A stretch of 7,234 nucleotides of DNA from Coriobacteriia bacterium (GCA_029858605.1 JAOUET010000096.1:1-7234); one strand, 5' to 3'; shown: positions 1-6,657, counted from the first letter of the stretch. Notes: generated by a model from the letters alone, not told the origin. Made by a program: numbers and translations.

Positions 1-12
1 GCGGTCACGTCG

Positions 13-1269
13 TTGACTATCACCGAGAAGATCCTGGCGCAGCACGCCGGGCTCGAAGAAGTCGAGCCGGGACAACTCATCAACTGCTCTCTCGACATCG
101 TTCTGGCCAACGACGTGACCGCGCCCATCGCCATCCAAGAGTTTCGCAAGATCGGTGTGGACGAGGTCTGGAACCGCGATCGGATCGCATTGGTGCCCGA
201 TCACTACACGCCGAACAAGGACATCAAGAGTGCCGAGCAGGCGAAGATGATGCGCGACTTCGCGCGAGAGCAGGACATAACCCACTACTGGGAGATCGGC
301 TGCATGGGGGTCGAGCACGCGCTGCTGCCCGAGCAGGGCGTAGTGGTGCCCGGCGACGTCATCATCGGCGCGGACAGCCACACCTGCACGTACGGCGCAC
401 TGGGCGCGTTCGCGACCGGCGTTGGCTCCACCGACGCGGCTGCAGGCATGGCGACGGGCGAGGCGTGGTTCAAGGTGCCCGCGTCGCTGAAGTTCCACGT
501 TACCGGTGAGCTCGGGTCGTGGGTGAGTGCCAAGGACATCATCCTGCACATCATCGGAACGATCGGCGTGGACGGTGCGATCTACCAGGCGATGGAGTTC
601 ACAGGCGATACCATATCCGGCCTCGACATGGACGGGCGCATGACGATCTGCAACATGGCTATCGAGGCGGGTGGCAAGAGCGGCATCATGGCATTCGACG
701 GTGTGACGGCCGACTACATCGGCCCCAGAGCACAGCGCCAGTGGGTGGTGCACCAGTCCGATCCGGAAGCCGCATACGCGCACGTCTTCGAGATCGATGC
801 GTCCGAGATCGAACCGACCGTGGCGTTCCCGCATCTGCCCTCGAACACGAAGCCGGTCGCCGAAGCCCGCAACGTAGCGATAGACCAGGTCGTGATCGGC
901 TCTTGCACCAACGGTCGTCTCGCAGACATGCGGGTGGCTGCCGAGATCTTGGACGGTAGGCACGTGAACCCGAACGTCCGTCTGATAGTCATCCCGGCCA
1001 CTCAGCAGGTATACCGCGACGCGATGCACGAGGGTCTCGTGGACATCTTCCTCGACGCCGGCGCGGCGGTTTCCACGCCGACTTGCGGGCCTTGTCTCGG
1101 CGGACACATGGGCATACTCGCGGCCGGCGAGCGGGCAGTCGCGACCACGAACAGGAACTTCGTGGGGCGCATGGGCGATCCCGCGAGCGAGGTCTACCTG
1201 TCTTCGCCGGCCGTTGCCGCTGCGAGTGCCGTGGCGGGACACATCGCTCTACCCGAGGACCTCTCGTGA
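13..1269 (+). CDS. leuC: 3-isopropylmalate dehydratase large subunit (LeuC)
   Basis: Aconitase-superfamily large subunit which, with LeuD, isomerises 2-isopropylmalate to 3-isopropylmalate in leucine synthesis in the cytoplasm. The 418-residue product matches the short LeuC type. The signature DSHTCTYGALGAFATGVGST lies at residues 121-140. The three [4Fe-4S] ligands are visible: C298 in GSCTNGR, and C358 and C361 in TCGPCLGG. The N-terminus TITEKILAQHAG is the usual LeuC beginning, which supports the TTG at 13. Only 12 bases precede it and they hold no ribosome-binding site, so a start upstream of the window is possible because the frame stays open to base 1. The gene ends in a GTGA overlap with the next gene. 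Short LeuC proteins are close to homoaconitase and citramalate-pathway enzymes, so the exact substrate is assigned by family and by the nearby leuD, not proven. Confidence 0.93.
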   Translation: MTITEKILAQHAGLEEVEPGQLINCSLDIVLANDVTAPIAIQEFRKIGVDEVWNRDRIALVPDHYTPNKDIKSAEQAKMMRDFAREQDITHYWEIGCMGVEHALLPEQGVVVPGDVIIGADSHTCTYGALGAFATGVGSTDAAAGMATGEAWFKVPASLKFHVTGELGSWVSAKDIILHIIGTIGVDGAIYQAMEFTGDTISGLDMDGRMTICNMAIEAGGKSGIMAFDGVTADYIGPRAQRQWVVHQSDPEAAYAHVFEIDASEIEPTVAFPHLPSNTKPVAEARNVAIDQVVIGSCTNGRLADMRVAAEILDGRHVNPNVRLIVIPATQQVYRDAMHEGLVDIFLDAGAAVSTPTCGPCLGGHMGILAAGERAVATTNRNFVGRMGDPASEVYLSSPAVAAASAVAGHIALPEDLS

Positions 1270-3092
1270 CACCTCAGGCCGAAGAGACCGGCGGCGTGAC
1301 CCGCATCTTCGACCGTCATGCGCTCGAGGTGATAGTGGCGCTCGGGGTGGTTGCGACTGCGCTGACCCCCGTCTACTCGGTCGCCGAAACGGGGATGATC
1401 GTGCTTCTCGTATCGGCGGTCCTGCTGGTGGCGTTCAGGCGTCCCACCACTGAGCCCATGGCGCGCGACGCCTTGGTCGCGTTCGTCGCGGGCGGGGTCG
1501 CGGTCGCGATCCTGACCCTCGCTATCGTCCGCTCGGTCGACCCGCGTTTGTCGTTCATCGGGGATGCCGGCGAACACAACGGTGTCGCACTCTGGCTGGG
1601 GATGTTCGCGCTGGCGCTGGTGGCCGCTCAACGCGCCCGTCGTGGCGACCTGGGTCGCCTCGCTCGTGCGATTGCCGTAGCCGGCGCCATCTTCGGAATC
1701 GCGGCGCTGCTGGATTACGCGGATATCGTGGGTAGGTTCCGCTATTCAGCGGAGCCGGCAGGCTTGCTCGAGAGTTCCACCTCGCTTGGACAACTGCTGG
1801 TGCTCGGAGTGTTCTGCGCCGGCGCTTGGGCGCTTGGTGCGCGTTCAGCGGGCCAGCGCATGGCTGCCACCGGGGCGGGCGCGATCATTGTCCTGGCCAT
1901 GCTCGTATCGCACTCTCGCGCTGCTTGGATCGGCGTGGCCGTCGGCGCAATCGTGACGCTTGCCATTGTGGTGAACGGTCGCAAGTGGAGTTTCGTGTCG
2001 GCGTCCTGGGCGGTGGCACTCGTTCTCGTCTCGCTGGGTCTTCTCGCGGCTTCATGGTTCGTTCTCACGTCGGCCGACACGGCCACGCTGCGACAACTCG
2101 CGGACGCTTCCAACCAGCGCACGACGGTGTGGCTCTCGGCCTTCTCGTCTGCTGCGCAACACCCCGTCCTCGGCAGTGGGCCCGAGCAGTTCTCGGCCTG
2201 GGTGACCTGGGCGCCGACGCAAGCAGGAGTGGAGACGATCGGCACGTTCGATCCGCACAACGTGATGATCTCGTGGCTGCACGCGGCAGGGATCGTCGGA
2301 CTGTTTGCCGCGATGCTGGCCGCCGGGCTGATGCTTCGCTGTCTCCTGAACACGCTGCAGGCCTCTCGCTTCTCGGCGGCGGTCGCGGCTCTCACGGCGG
2401 CGGTTCTCGGCTGGGCCGCCACCCTGATGTTTGGATGGGTAGGTACCACGGTCGCGCCGCTACTCGCGCTTCTGGTAGGCACGCTGGCTGTTGCTGGGCG
2501 CGACCAGGCCTCCGGTGAGCAGGGCCGCGGCATTCCCGCTTCCGCCGCGACGGTCGGTGCCGTTGCACTCGTGCTCGCGGTCGCCGTCTTCGGCGGCCCT
2601 AGGCTTGTTGCGGAGTACAGGTGGGGGACTGCCATGAGTCGCGGACTGACCGGCGAGATCGATGCGACCGTCCAGCTGGCCGAGGACATGGGAGACCCTT
2701 CGGCAATCGCGCTCATAACGAGCCGAGTACTTGCCGAAGCGCGGACGGACCCCTCGATGGCCGAAGCGCTCGTCGCCATCGCTGACGAGATGTCCCCGGC
2801 GCTTCAACGCCACTCGAAGTGGCACGTGTCGGCGGCATACGCGGGATTCGACCTCGAGGCCGCACGCGAGTCACTGCTGGGCGAGGACTCCTGGGACGCA
2901 ACCGAGGGCTATCTGGTCGCCGGACGCGAGGCAGATCCGTCGAGCGGGATGTGGGACTACGTGGGCGGAGTATGGGCGGACTCTCTCAGCCGCCAGGCCG
3001 ACGCGGCCTCCTACGCCGAGGCCGCACTGCGGTTTCCGCTTGGCGAAGACGCCAGACTGAAGATGGAAGCGCTCTCCATCGGGGGCGAGTAA
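1266..3092 (+). CDS. O-antigen ligase/polymerase family (Wzy_C-like) membrane protein with C-terminal soluble domain
   Basis: Predicted 608-residue polytopic membrane protein. About twelve hydrophobic segments lie between residues 20 and 443. The family pattern is visible: HSRAAW with R218 before a membrane segment, then a long loop with HPVLGSGPEQF (299-309) and DPHN (H331) before GIVGLF. Arg and His at comparable places are conserved in WaaL/Wzy-type enzymes, which transfer or polymerise polyprenyl-linked glycans on the outer face of the cytoplasmic membrane. Residues 445-608 form a helical Ala/Glu-rich tail that could be TPR-like. The GTG at 1266 was chosen because it overlaps the leuC stop as GTGA and follows GAGGA at 1255-1259 with six bases between; GTG at 1296 is an alternative. 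The open frame extends upstream inside leuC, but an earlier start is unlikely. The gene sits between leuC and leuD, an odd place for a glycan enzyme. The substrate is unknown. Confidence 0.8.
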   Translation: MTPQAEETGGVTRIFDRHALEVIVALGVVATALTPVYSVAETGMIVLLVSAVLLVAFRRPTTEPMARDALVAFVAGGVAVAILTLAIVRSVDPRLSFIGDAGEHNGVALWLGMFALALVAAQRARRGDLGRLARAIAVAGAIFGIAALLDYADIVGRFRYSAEPAGLLESSTSLGQLLVLGVFCAGAWALGARSAGQRMAATGAGAIIVLAMLVSHSRAAWIGVAVGAIVTLAIVVNGRKWSFVSASWAVALVLVSLGLLAASWFVLTSADTATLRQLADASNQRTTVWLSAFSSAAQHPVLGSGPEQFSAWVTWAPTQAGVETIGTFDPHNVMISWLHAAGIVGLFAAMLAAGLMLRCLLNTLQASRFSAAVAALTAAVLGWAATLMFGWVGTTVAPLLALLVGTLAVAGRDQASGEQGRGIPASAATVGAVALVLAVAVFGGPRLVAEYRWGTAMSRGLTGEIDATVQLAEDMGDPSAIALITSRVLAEARTDPSMAEALVAIADEMSPALQRHSKWHVSAAYAGFDLEAARESLLGEDSWDATEGYLVAGREADPSSGMWDYVGGVWADSLSRQADAASYAEAALRFPLGEDARLKMEALSIGGE

Positions 3093-3106
3093 GGTTCGGC
3101 CGGGCT

Positions 3107-3140
3107 GAAGTCCAGCGCCGGGAGGAAGGCGGCGGACTTC
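3107..3140 (+). other. Intergenic hairpin between ligase-like gene and leuD
   Basis: GAAGTCC (3107-3113) pairs with GGACTTC (3134-3140). Above a two-base mismatch, CGCC (3116-3119) pairs with GGCG (3128-3131), leaving the purine loop GGGAGGAA at 3120-3127. Eleven of 13 positions pair. No T-run follows, so it is not a standard intrinsic terminator. It lies 41 bases before leuD and could act in mRNA processing, stability or partial attenuation; that role is inference. Confidence 0.4.
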
Positions 3141-3181
3141 TACCGAGGAACTAGATCGCAGGAGAAAGGAGGCGGCTGAAA

Positions 3182-3676
3182 GTGAAGTTCGGCGGAACGG
3201 CCCACCGCTACGGTCGCGATATCGACACCGACGTCATCATTCCGGCACGCTATCTGAACACCAGCGTGCCAGAGGAGCTGGCGAAGCACTGTATGGAGGA
3301 CCTCGACGCAGAGTTCGTATCCAAGATCGAGTTCGGCGACATCCTCGTCGCAGAGGAGAACTTCGGCTGCGGATCGAGCCGCGAGCACGCACCAATCTCG
3401 ATCAAGGCTGCCGGTGTGAGCGTGGTGATCGCGAAGAGCTTCGCGCGAATCTTCTACCGCAACGCGATAAACACGGGTCTGCCCATCATGGAGGCCCCGG
3501 AAGCGGTGGACGGAATCTCGGACGGTGATGAGGTCACGGTCGACGCGGATCAGGGCGTCATCGTCAACGAGACAACGGGAGCGACGTATCGTGCACAGCC
3601 GTTCCCTCCGTTCATAAAGGAGATCATCGAGAAGGGCGGGTTGATTGAATCCGTGAAGGAGAGGCTCACCGCCTAG
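3182..3676 (+). CDS. leuD: 3-isopropylmalate dehydratase small subunit (LeuD)
   Basis: Swivelling small subunit that completes the LeuCD enzyme and closes over the active site formed with the Fe-S large subunit. The 164-residue product fits the short LeuD family. Visible motifs are GRDIDTDVIIPARYL (11-25), the loop YLNTS (24-28) that lies where substrate specificity is set in LeuD/homoaconitase relatives, GCGSSREHAP (62-71), and the closing stretch around NTGLPIMEAPE (97-107). The GTG start at 3182 is fixed by a strong Shine-Dalgarno, AAAGGAGG at 3165-3172, nine bases upstream, and by homology of the N-terminus. Having its own strong ribosome-binding site is consistent with its separation from leuC by a large unrelated gene. 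It is probably cotranscribed with leuC, since no convincing terminator or promoter lies between them. Confidence 0.93.
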   Translation: MKFGGTAHRYGRDIDTDVIIPARYLNTSVPEELAKHCMEDLDAEFVSKIEFGDILVAEENFGCGSSREHAPISIKAAGVSVVIAKSFARIFYRNAINTGLPIMEAPEAVDGISDGDEVTVDADQGVIVNETTGATYRAQPFPPFIKEIIEKGGLIESVKERLTA

Positions 3677-3689
3677 CCCACGAGCCAGT

Positions 3690-3722
3690 CTACTCGCCGA
3701 GACCGTCGCAATACGCGAGTGG
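3690..3722 (+). terminator. Possible end-of-operon hairpin after leuD
   Basis: CTACTCGC (3690-3697) pairs with GCGAGTGG (3715-3722), including one T-G wobble, across a 17-base loop, 14 bases after the leuD stop. An alternative stem GTCGC (3705-3709) with GCGAC (3727-3731) overlaps it. Neither is followed by a T-run, so an intrinsic terminator is doubtful. Confidence 0.22.
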
Positions 3723-3767
3723 GGTGGCGACGCCGAGAAGCGCGGAATCGCGGGGCTGGCGTTAATG

Positions 3768-3776
3768 TGCAATAAT
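3768..3776 (+). promoter_or_regulatory. Candidate extended -10 promoter for the giant cytochrome
   Basis: TG-C-AATAAT at 3768-3776 matches the extended -10 form (TGnTATAAT) at all but one position and sits in a locally AT-richer patch of a GC-rich gap. No recognisable -35 lies 16-18 bases upstream. If used, transcription would start near 3783 and give a leader of about 140 bases. Confidence 0.3.
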
Positions 3777-3785
3777 GTGACGCGA

Positions 3786-3880
3786 CCGCAGGCAAATGAT
3801 GCGGCGACCCACACACGCATAGCCCGTCGGGGCGCGTGATTGGCTGGGGGCTCGTCCGGTCGCGACACATACATGTGTCG
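3786..3880 (+). other. Structured 5' leader of the giant cytochrome gene (three hairpins)
   Basis: Three stem-loops follow one another. The first is CCGCA/TGCGG (3786-3790 with 3800-3804). The second is CACGC/GCGTG (3814-3818 with 3834-3838), continuing after a three-base bulge as GCCC/GGGC (3822-3825 with 3830-3833) around a GTCG loop. The third is CGACACA/TGTGTCG (3863-3869 with 3874-3880) around TACA. They lie between the candidate promoter and the start codon. The third could instead be a dimeric-protein operator. A regulatory role is inferred only. Confidence 0.35.
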
Positions 3881-3924
3881 TTGCGCGCTCCTCGGGCAGG
3901 ATGCTCGACAAATCAGGGGGCGCC

Positions 3925-6405
3925 ATGAGTTCGCGGCACGTACGTACGCACGTATCCGTACTGCTCGTCGCGGTCGCGTTTCTTGCGCTGGCAAATGCAG
4001 CCGTGGCGGCTCCGGCATCGTGGTCGGAGCAGACGCCCAGCCCAGACTCCCTGGCCTTGGAGTCGCGCCCGACGGTGAGTGTGCACGTGGTCGCGGACGC
4101 CGGCATCGATTCGTTCTCCGGCAACTACATCAAGGTCGACGGCCGGTACCTCCGATCGCCGCAACTCACGTTCGATCGCCTGCCCGATGGCTCGTACGAC
4201 CACACGAAGGCGTACCTGAGCGCCCCGGTCCACTTCGAGTTGGCCGAGGGATCCCATACCGTCAACGCATCCGTCTTCGACCTGTCCTGGTTTCGCCACA
4301 GGACGAAGTGGAAGTTCGACGTCGCGGTGCCTCCCACGATCTCGTCTCCCGTTCCGGTGCCGGGGAGCACGGTCGACACCGCTACACCCACGATTGTCGC
4401 GACCGTCACGGATCCAGGTCCGGTCTCCGCAGTGACGGTCTGGGTGAACGGGGCGAAGGTTCCGAGCACGTACGCAGGCGGCGTCGTGGTAGCGCCCGTG
4501 ACGACTTCGCTTGCGAACGACGCCACGCACACCGTGGACGTGGCGGTGGTAGACGCACTGGGACTGTCGGCTACTTTGAGCTGGGATTTTGGCGTACAAG
4601 TGTTCGCCGCGATGCCGGTAGAAGACTCGTGCGTGCAGTGTCACACCGGTTACCCGACGGCGCATCCCGTCGACAACTGCGATGCCTGTCACGGTCCCGG
4701 TAGCCCGATGGGGGGCGGCTACGATGATCCTTGGGACTCGCATGCATCCGGCACCGCGTGTTCCGAGTGTCACGGCGACCTGAGCGATTGCGAACAGTGT
4801 CACGGGCAACCGTACACAACGGTGCCTCCGCTGCACAGCTTCGATGGCGACACCTACCATGATTCGCACACCGAGGGTTGCTCCCCGTGTCACGTTCGCC
4901 GGCTTTCCAACGAACACAACAGGTATGGCCTCACGTGTCTGAGCTGTCATGCCTCCGCCGATTCGGCAGTTGCCGGTGCCATCGCCGCAGGAGACACAGA
5001 TTGCTACGCGTGCCATTCGGCGCCGCATTCAGCCAATCACCTATCGGCGCTCGAAGTCTCTTGCGAGGATTGTCACGACGCCGATCTCGTCGTAGAGCAT
5101 TCGAGTCGAGGGTACTCGTGTGACACGTGCCATACGAGCAGCGATCCGGCTGTTCTCGCCGCCATCACCGGCGGCAACACCGACTGTTCCGCCTGTCACA
5201 CGGGCGCAAGTCACGAGGAGTTGCACGTCTCGGCTCTGCAGCCCGCTTGCGATGAGTGCCACGTTCCGAATCTCCTCGGCGAGCATATGGATTCGAGACC
5301 GTACACTTGCGACACTTGCCATGCCAGTGCCGATCCTGCAGTGGTCGCCGCTATCGCCGCCAACGACACGGACTGCATGGCCTGCCACGCCACGACCGAC
5401 CACCCCTATGTTTCCGGACCGCATGCGTCCGCGATCACTTCCCAGACACTCGTCGGAACCTACCCCTCCGGGGCCTCTTTCTCGGTGGGCTGCACGGGGT
5501 GTCATACATCAGACCTGAGGACGGAGCACGGCAGAACGACTTCGAGTTCGAGCGGCTCCGCCTGCAATGCGTGTCATCCATCGCCCCGGGACACTCTCAT
5601 GCCCTGGACGGGCTCGTGCGTGCAGGGCGGCTGTCACGAGCCGGCTACCGGCACCGAGCAGCACTCCCACGTTGCCTCGTCTCACGTCGTCCCGTCGACC
5701 TACACGCAGTGCACGGTGTGTCACTGGCTGGGCGATGCGGGCGCTATCCACACCACATCGGCGTCTTCGTGTCTTGCGTGTCACTCTTCGACGGACGTGC
5801 CGTCGACGAGTGACTGCAGTGCCTGTCATCCGGAGAAACTCGATCCCCATGGCTACGATCCCTCTCGGCACACGGCGACGGTTGCCGCCAGCGAGGCTTC
5901 AGGCGTGCTGCGCGACACGCTCGGAGTCGCATTCCTCTTCCCGGACGACAGCGTCATGACCCACAGCGGTCAGCAGTGTGGCGCGTGCCATCTCATGGAG
6001 TTGCGCGCGGAGCACACGAAGGCGTCCTCTCAAGTCCCGGCTGAAGACTGCGCGGCGTGCCACCCTTCGCCGAGAGACTCCCTCGAGACCTGGAACCAAA
6101 CCTGCCAGCAGGGCGACTGCCATGCCACATACCATGCGGACATGGCGACAAAGCACTACCAGGACTACGGTGGCAGGGAGACGAGCTGTGGCAAGTGGGA
6201 TTCCGTTTGTCACCCCGGGGAATGGCAGCCCGACCTCGCCGCTGTGCACAACACGGCTTGGTGGAACGGCGGCATCTTCGACGACCTCTCGTCGTATCCG
6301 AACGGGTGTCTGATCTGCCACACGGATCCGACCGGTGTGCCGCCCTATCCCCCCGCATGCTCGACATGCCACGCGAGTTCCCACTGGATCGCGACCTATC
6401 CGTAG
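3925..6405 (+). CDS. Secreted giant multihaem c-type cytochrome (25 candidate haem sites) with N-terminal Ig-like domains
   Basis: An 826-residue exported cytochrome, probably carrying electrons across or outside the cell envelope. Residues 1-29 are a signal peptide (RHVR, hydrophobic core, AVAA). Residues about 49-137 and 138-227 look like two Ig-like beta domains that end alike (SHTVNASVFD and THTVDVAVVD). Residues 236-816 carry 22 CXXCH motifs, two CX4CH (C565-H571, C727-H733) and one CX6CH (C755-H763). All 50 cysteines fall in these 25 sites. Additional histidines are frequent and could be distal ligands. Three three-haem repeats (336-535) are followed by a duplicated six-haem module (523-635 and 685-816). 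No C-terminal anchor is seen. ATG 3925 is preferred over in-frame ATG 3901 because the signal peptide begins there and AGGGGG precedes it, though only four bases away. It is transcribed apart from the leu genes and is followed by another cytochrome gene. The redox partner is unknown. Confidence 0.92.
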   Translation: MSSRHVRTHVSVLLVAVAFLALANAAVAAPASWSEQTPSPDSLALESRPTVSVHVVADAGIDSFSGNYIKVDGRYLRSPQLTFDRLPDGSYDHTKAYLSAPVHFELAEGSHTVNASVFDLSWFRHRTKWKFDVAVPPTISSPVPVPGSTVDTATPTIVATVTDPGPVSAVTVWVNGAKVPSTYAGGVVVAPVTTSLANDATHTVDVAVVDALGLSATLSWDFGVQVFAAMPVEDSCVQCHTGYPTAHPVDNCDACHGPGSPMGGGYDDPWDSHASGTACSECHGDLSDCEQCHGQPYTTVPPLHSFDGDTYHDSHTEGCSPCHVRRLSNEHNRYGLTCLSCHASADSAVAGAIAAGDTDCYACHSAPHSANHLSALEVSCEDCHDADLVVEHSSRGYSCDTCHTSSDPAVLAAITGGNTDCSACHTGASHEELHVSALQPACDECHVPNLLGEHMDSRPYTCDTCHASADPAVVAAIAANDTDCMACHATTDHPYVSGPHASAITSQTLVGTYPSGASFSVGCTGCHTSDLRTEHGRTTSSSSGSACNACHPSPRDTLMPWTGSCVQGGCHEPATGTEQHSHVASSHVVPSTYTQCTVCHWLGDAGAIHTTSASSCLACHSSTDVPSTSDCSACHPEKLDPHGYDPSRHTATVAASEASGVLRDTLGVAFLFPDDSVMTHSGQQCGACHLMELRAEHTKASSQVPAEDCAACHPSPRDSLETWNQTCQQGDCHATYHADMATKHYQDYGGRETSCGKWDSVCHPGEWQPDLAAVHNTAWWNGGIFDDLSSYPNGCLICHTDPTGVPPYPPACSTCHASSHWIATYP
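4930..5529 (+). repeat. Three tandem three-haem protein repeats inside the cytochrome
   Basis: Units begin at residues 336, 397 and 460 (nucleotides 4930, 5113, 5302) and are 61, 63 and about 76 residues long. The shared pattern is TCxxCHxSxDxAV..AI...TDCxACH, then CxxCH...L..EH. The third unit has a longer segment before its last haem. Half a unit precedes the first (CSPCH...LSNEH, 319-331). The DNA copies have diverged, so the duplication is old. Confidence 0.75.
5491..6372 (+). repeat. Duplicated six-haem module in the C-terminal half of the cytochrome
   Basis: Residues 523-635 and 685-816 carry six haem sites each in the same order. Both share CxxCH..xLRxEH, then ACHPSPRDxLxxW, then a CX4CH site. 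The fourth site is CTVCH in the first copy and CGKWDSVCH in the second. Each copy ends with two ordinary CXXCH sites. Confidence 0.7.
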
Positions 6406-6515
6406 GCGAGCCACGGGCTTCCGATCGAGGACTCCGAGCCCACGTTCGTCGTGTGGACTTGCGGGCTTGCCCCGGCGGTCTTCGCGTGCGCAATGGCCGA
6501 CCAGCATCTCAACAT

Positions 6516-6565
6516 TAGCGCGGCTTAAGGCTTCTGACGGCTATTTCTCATCGCAACCCGCGCTA
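6516..6565 (+). other. Perfect 8-bp inverted repeat TAGCGCGG/CCGCGCTA with 34-base loop
   Basis: TAGCGCGG (6516-6523) is the exact reverse complement of CCGCGCTA (6558-6565). The right arm overlaps the left arm of the short hairpin at 6559-6571, so the two RNA folds exclude each other. Confidence 0.4.
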
Positions 6566-6581
6566 GGCGCGATTCTTGCTT
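6559..6581 (+). terminator. Candidate intrinsic terminator after the giant cytochrome gene
   Basis: CGCGC (6559-6563), loop TAG and GCGCG (6567-6571) form a compact all-G/C stem followed directly by ATTCTTGCTT. It lies about 155 bases after the cytochrome stop. The stem is short and the T-tract interrupted, so confidence is moderate. Confidence 0.42.
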
Positions 6582-6593
6582 AACCTAGCTTCA

Positions 6594-6609
6594 TGTGAAA
6601 CGTGTCACC
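6594..6609 (+). promoter_or_regulatory. CRP/FNR-family-like operator TGTGA-N6-TCACC
   Basis: TGTGA (6594-6598), six bases, then TCACC (6605-6609) matches nine of ten positions of the CRP consensus TGTGA-N6-TCACA. It stands about 290 bases before the second cytochrome start, downstream of the candidate terminator. No convincing sigma-70 promoter could be placed at the expected distance, and no CRP-family regulator is in the window. Confidence 0.35.
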
Positions 6610-6657
6610 CAGCGGACACACCCACTCACCAGCAAGCTTAAAGAAACTTGTGGCGCG

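Noticed and set aside
1083..1265. Upstream extension of the ligase-like gene inside leuC
   Set aside because: The frame is open, but the translated stretch is Arg/Gly-rich shadow of leuC, and the GTGA overlap with a GAGGA site gives a clear start at 1266.
1742..2779. Long antisense open frame (345 codons) opposite the ligase-like gene
   Set aside because: Ser/Ala/Thr-rich shadow typical of GC-rich codon usage, with no recognisable domain; the + strand has a clear membrane-protein pattern.
3766..3786. CRP-like site near TGTGC/TGTGA before the giant cytochrome
   Set aside because: The two half-sites are in direct orientation and no TCACA arm follows at the required distance.
3840..4703. Overlapping + strand open frame (287 codons) at the cytochrome start
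   Set aside because: Arg/Gly-rich out-of-frame shadow with no ribosome-binding site or domain.
3913..5028. Long antisense open frame (371 codons) opposite the giant cytochrome
   Set aside because: Composition is low-complexity Arg/Gly/Val shadow, while the + frame has a signal peptide and CXXCH motifs.
4930..5529. DNA-level tandem repeat (satellite or recent duplication)
   Set aside because: Similarity is at protein level only; synonymous positions and several residues differ, so it is an old domain repeat.
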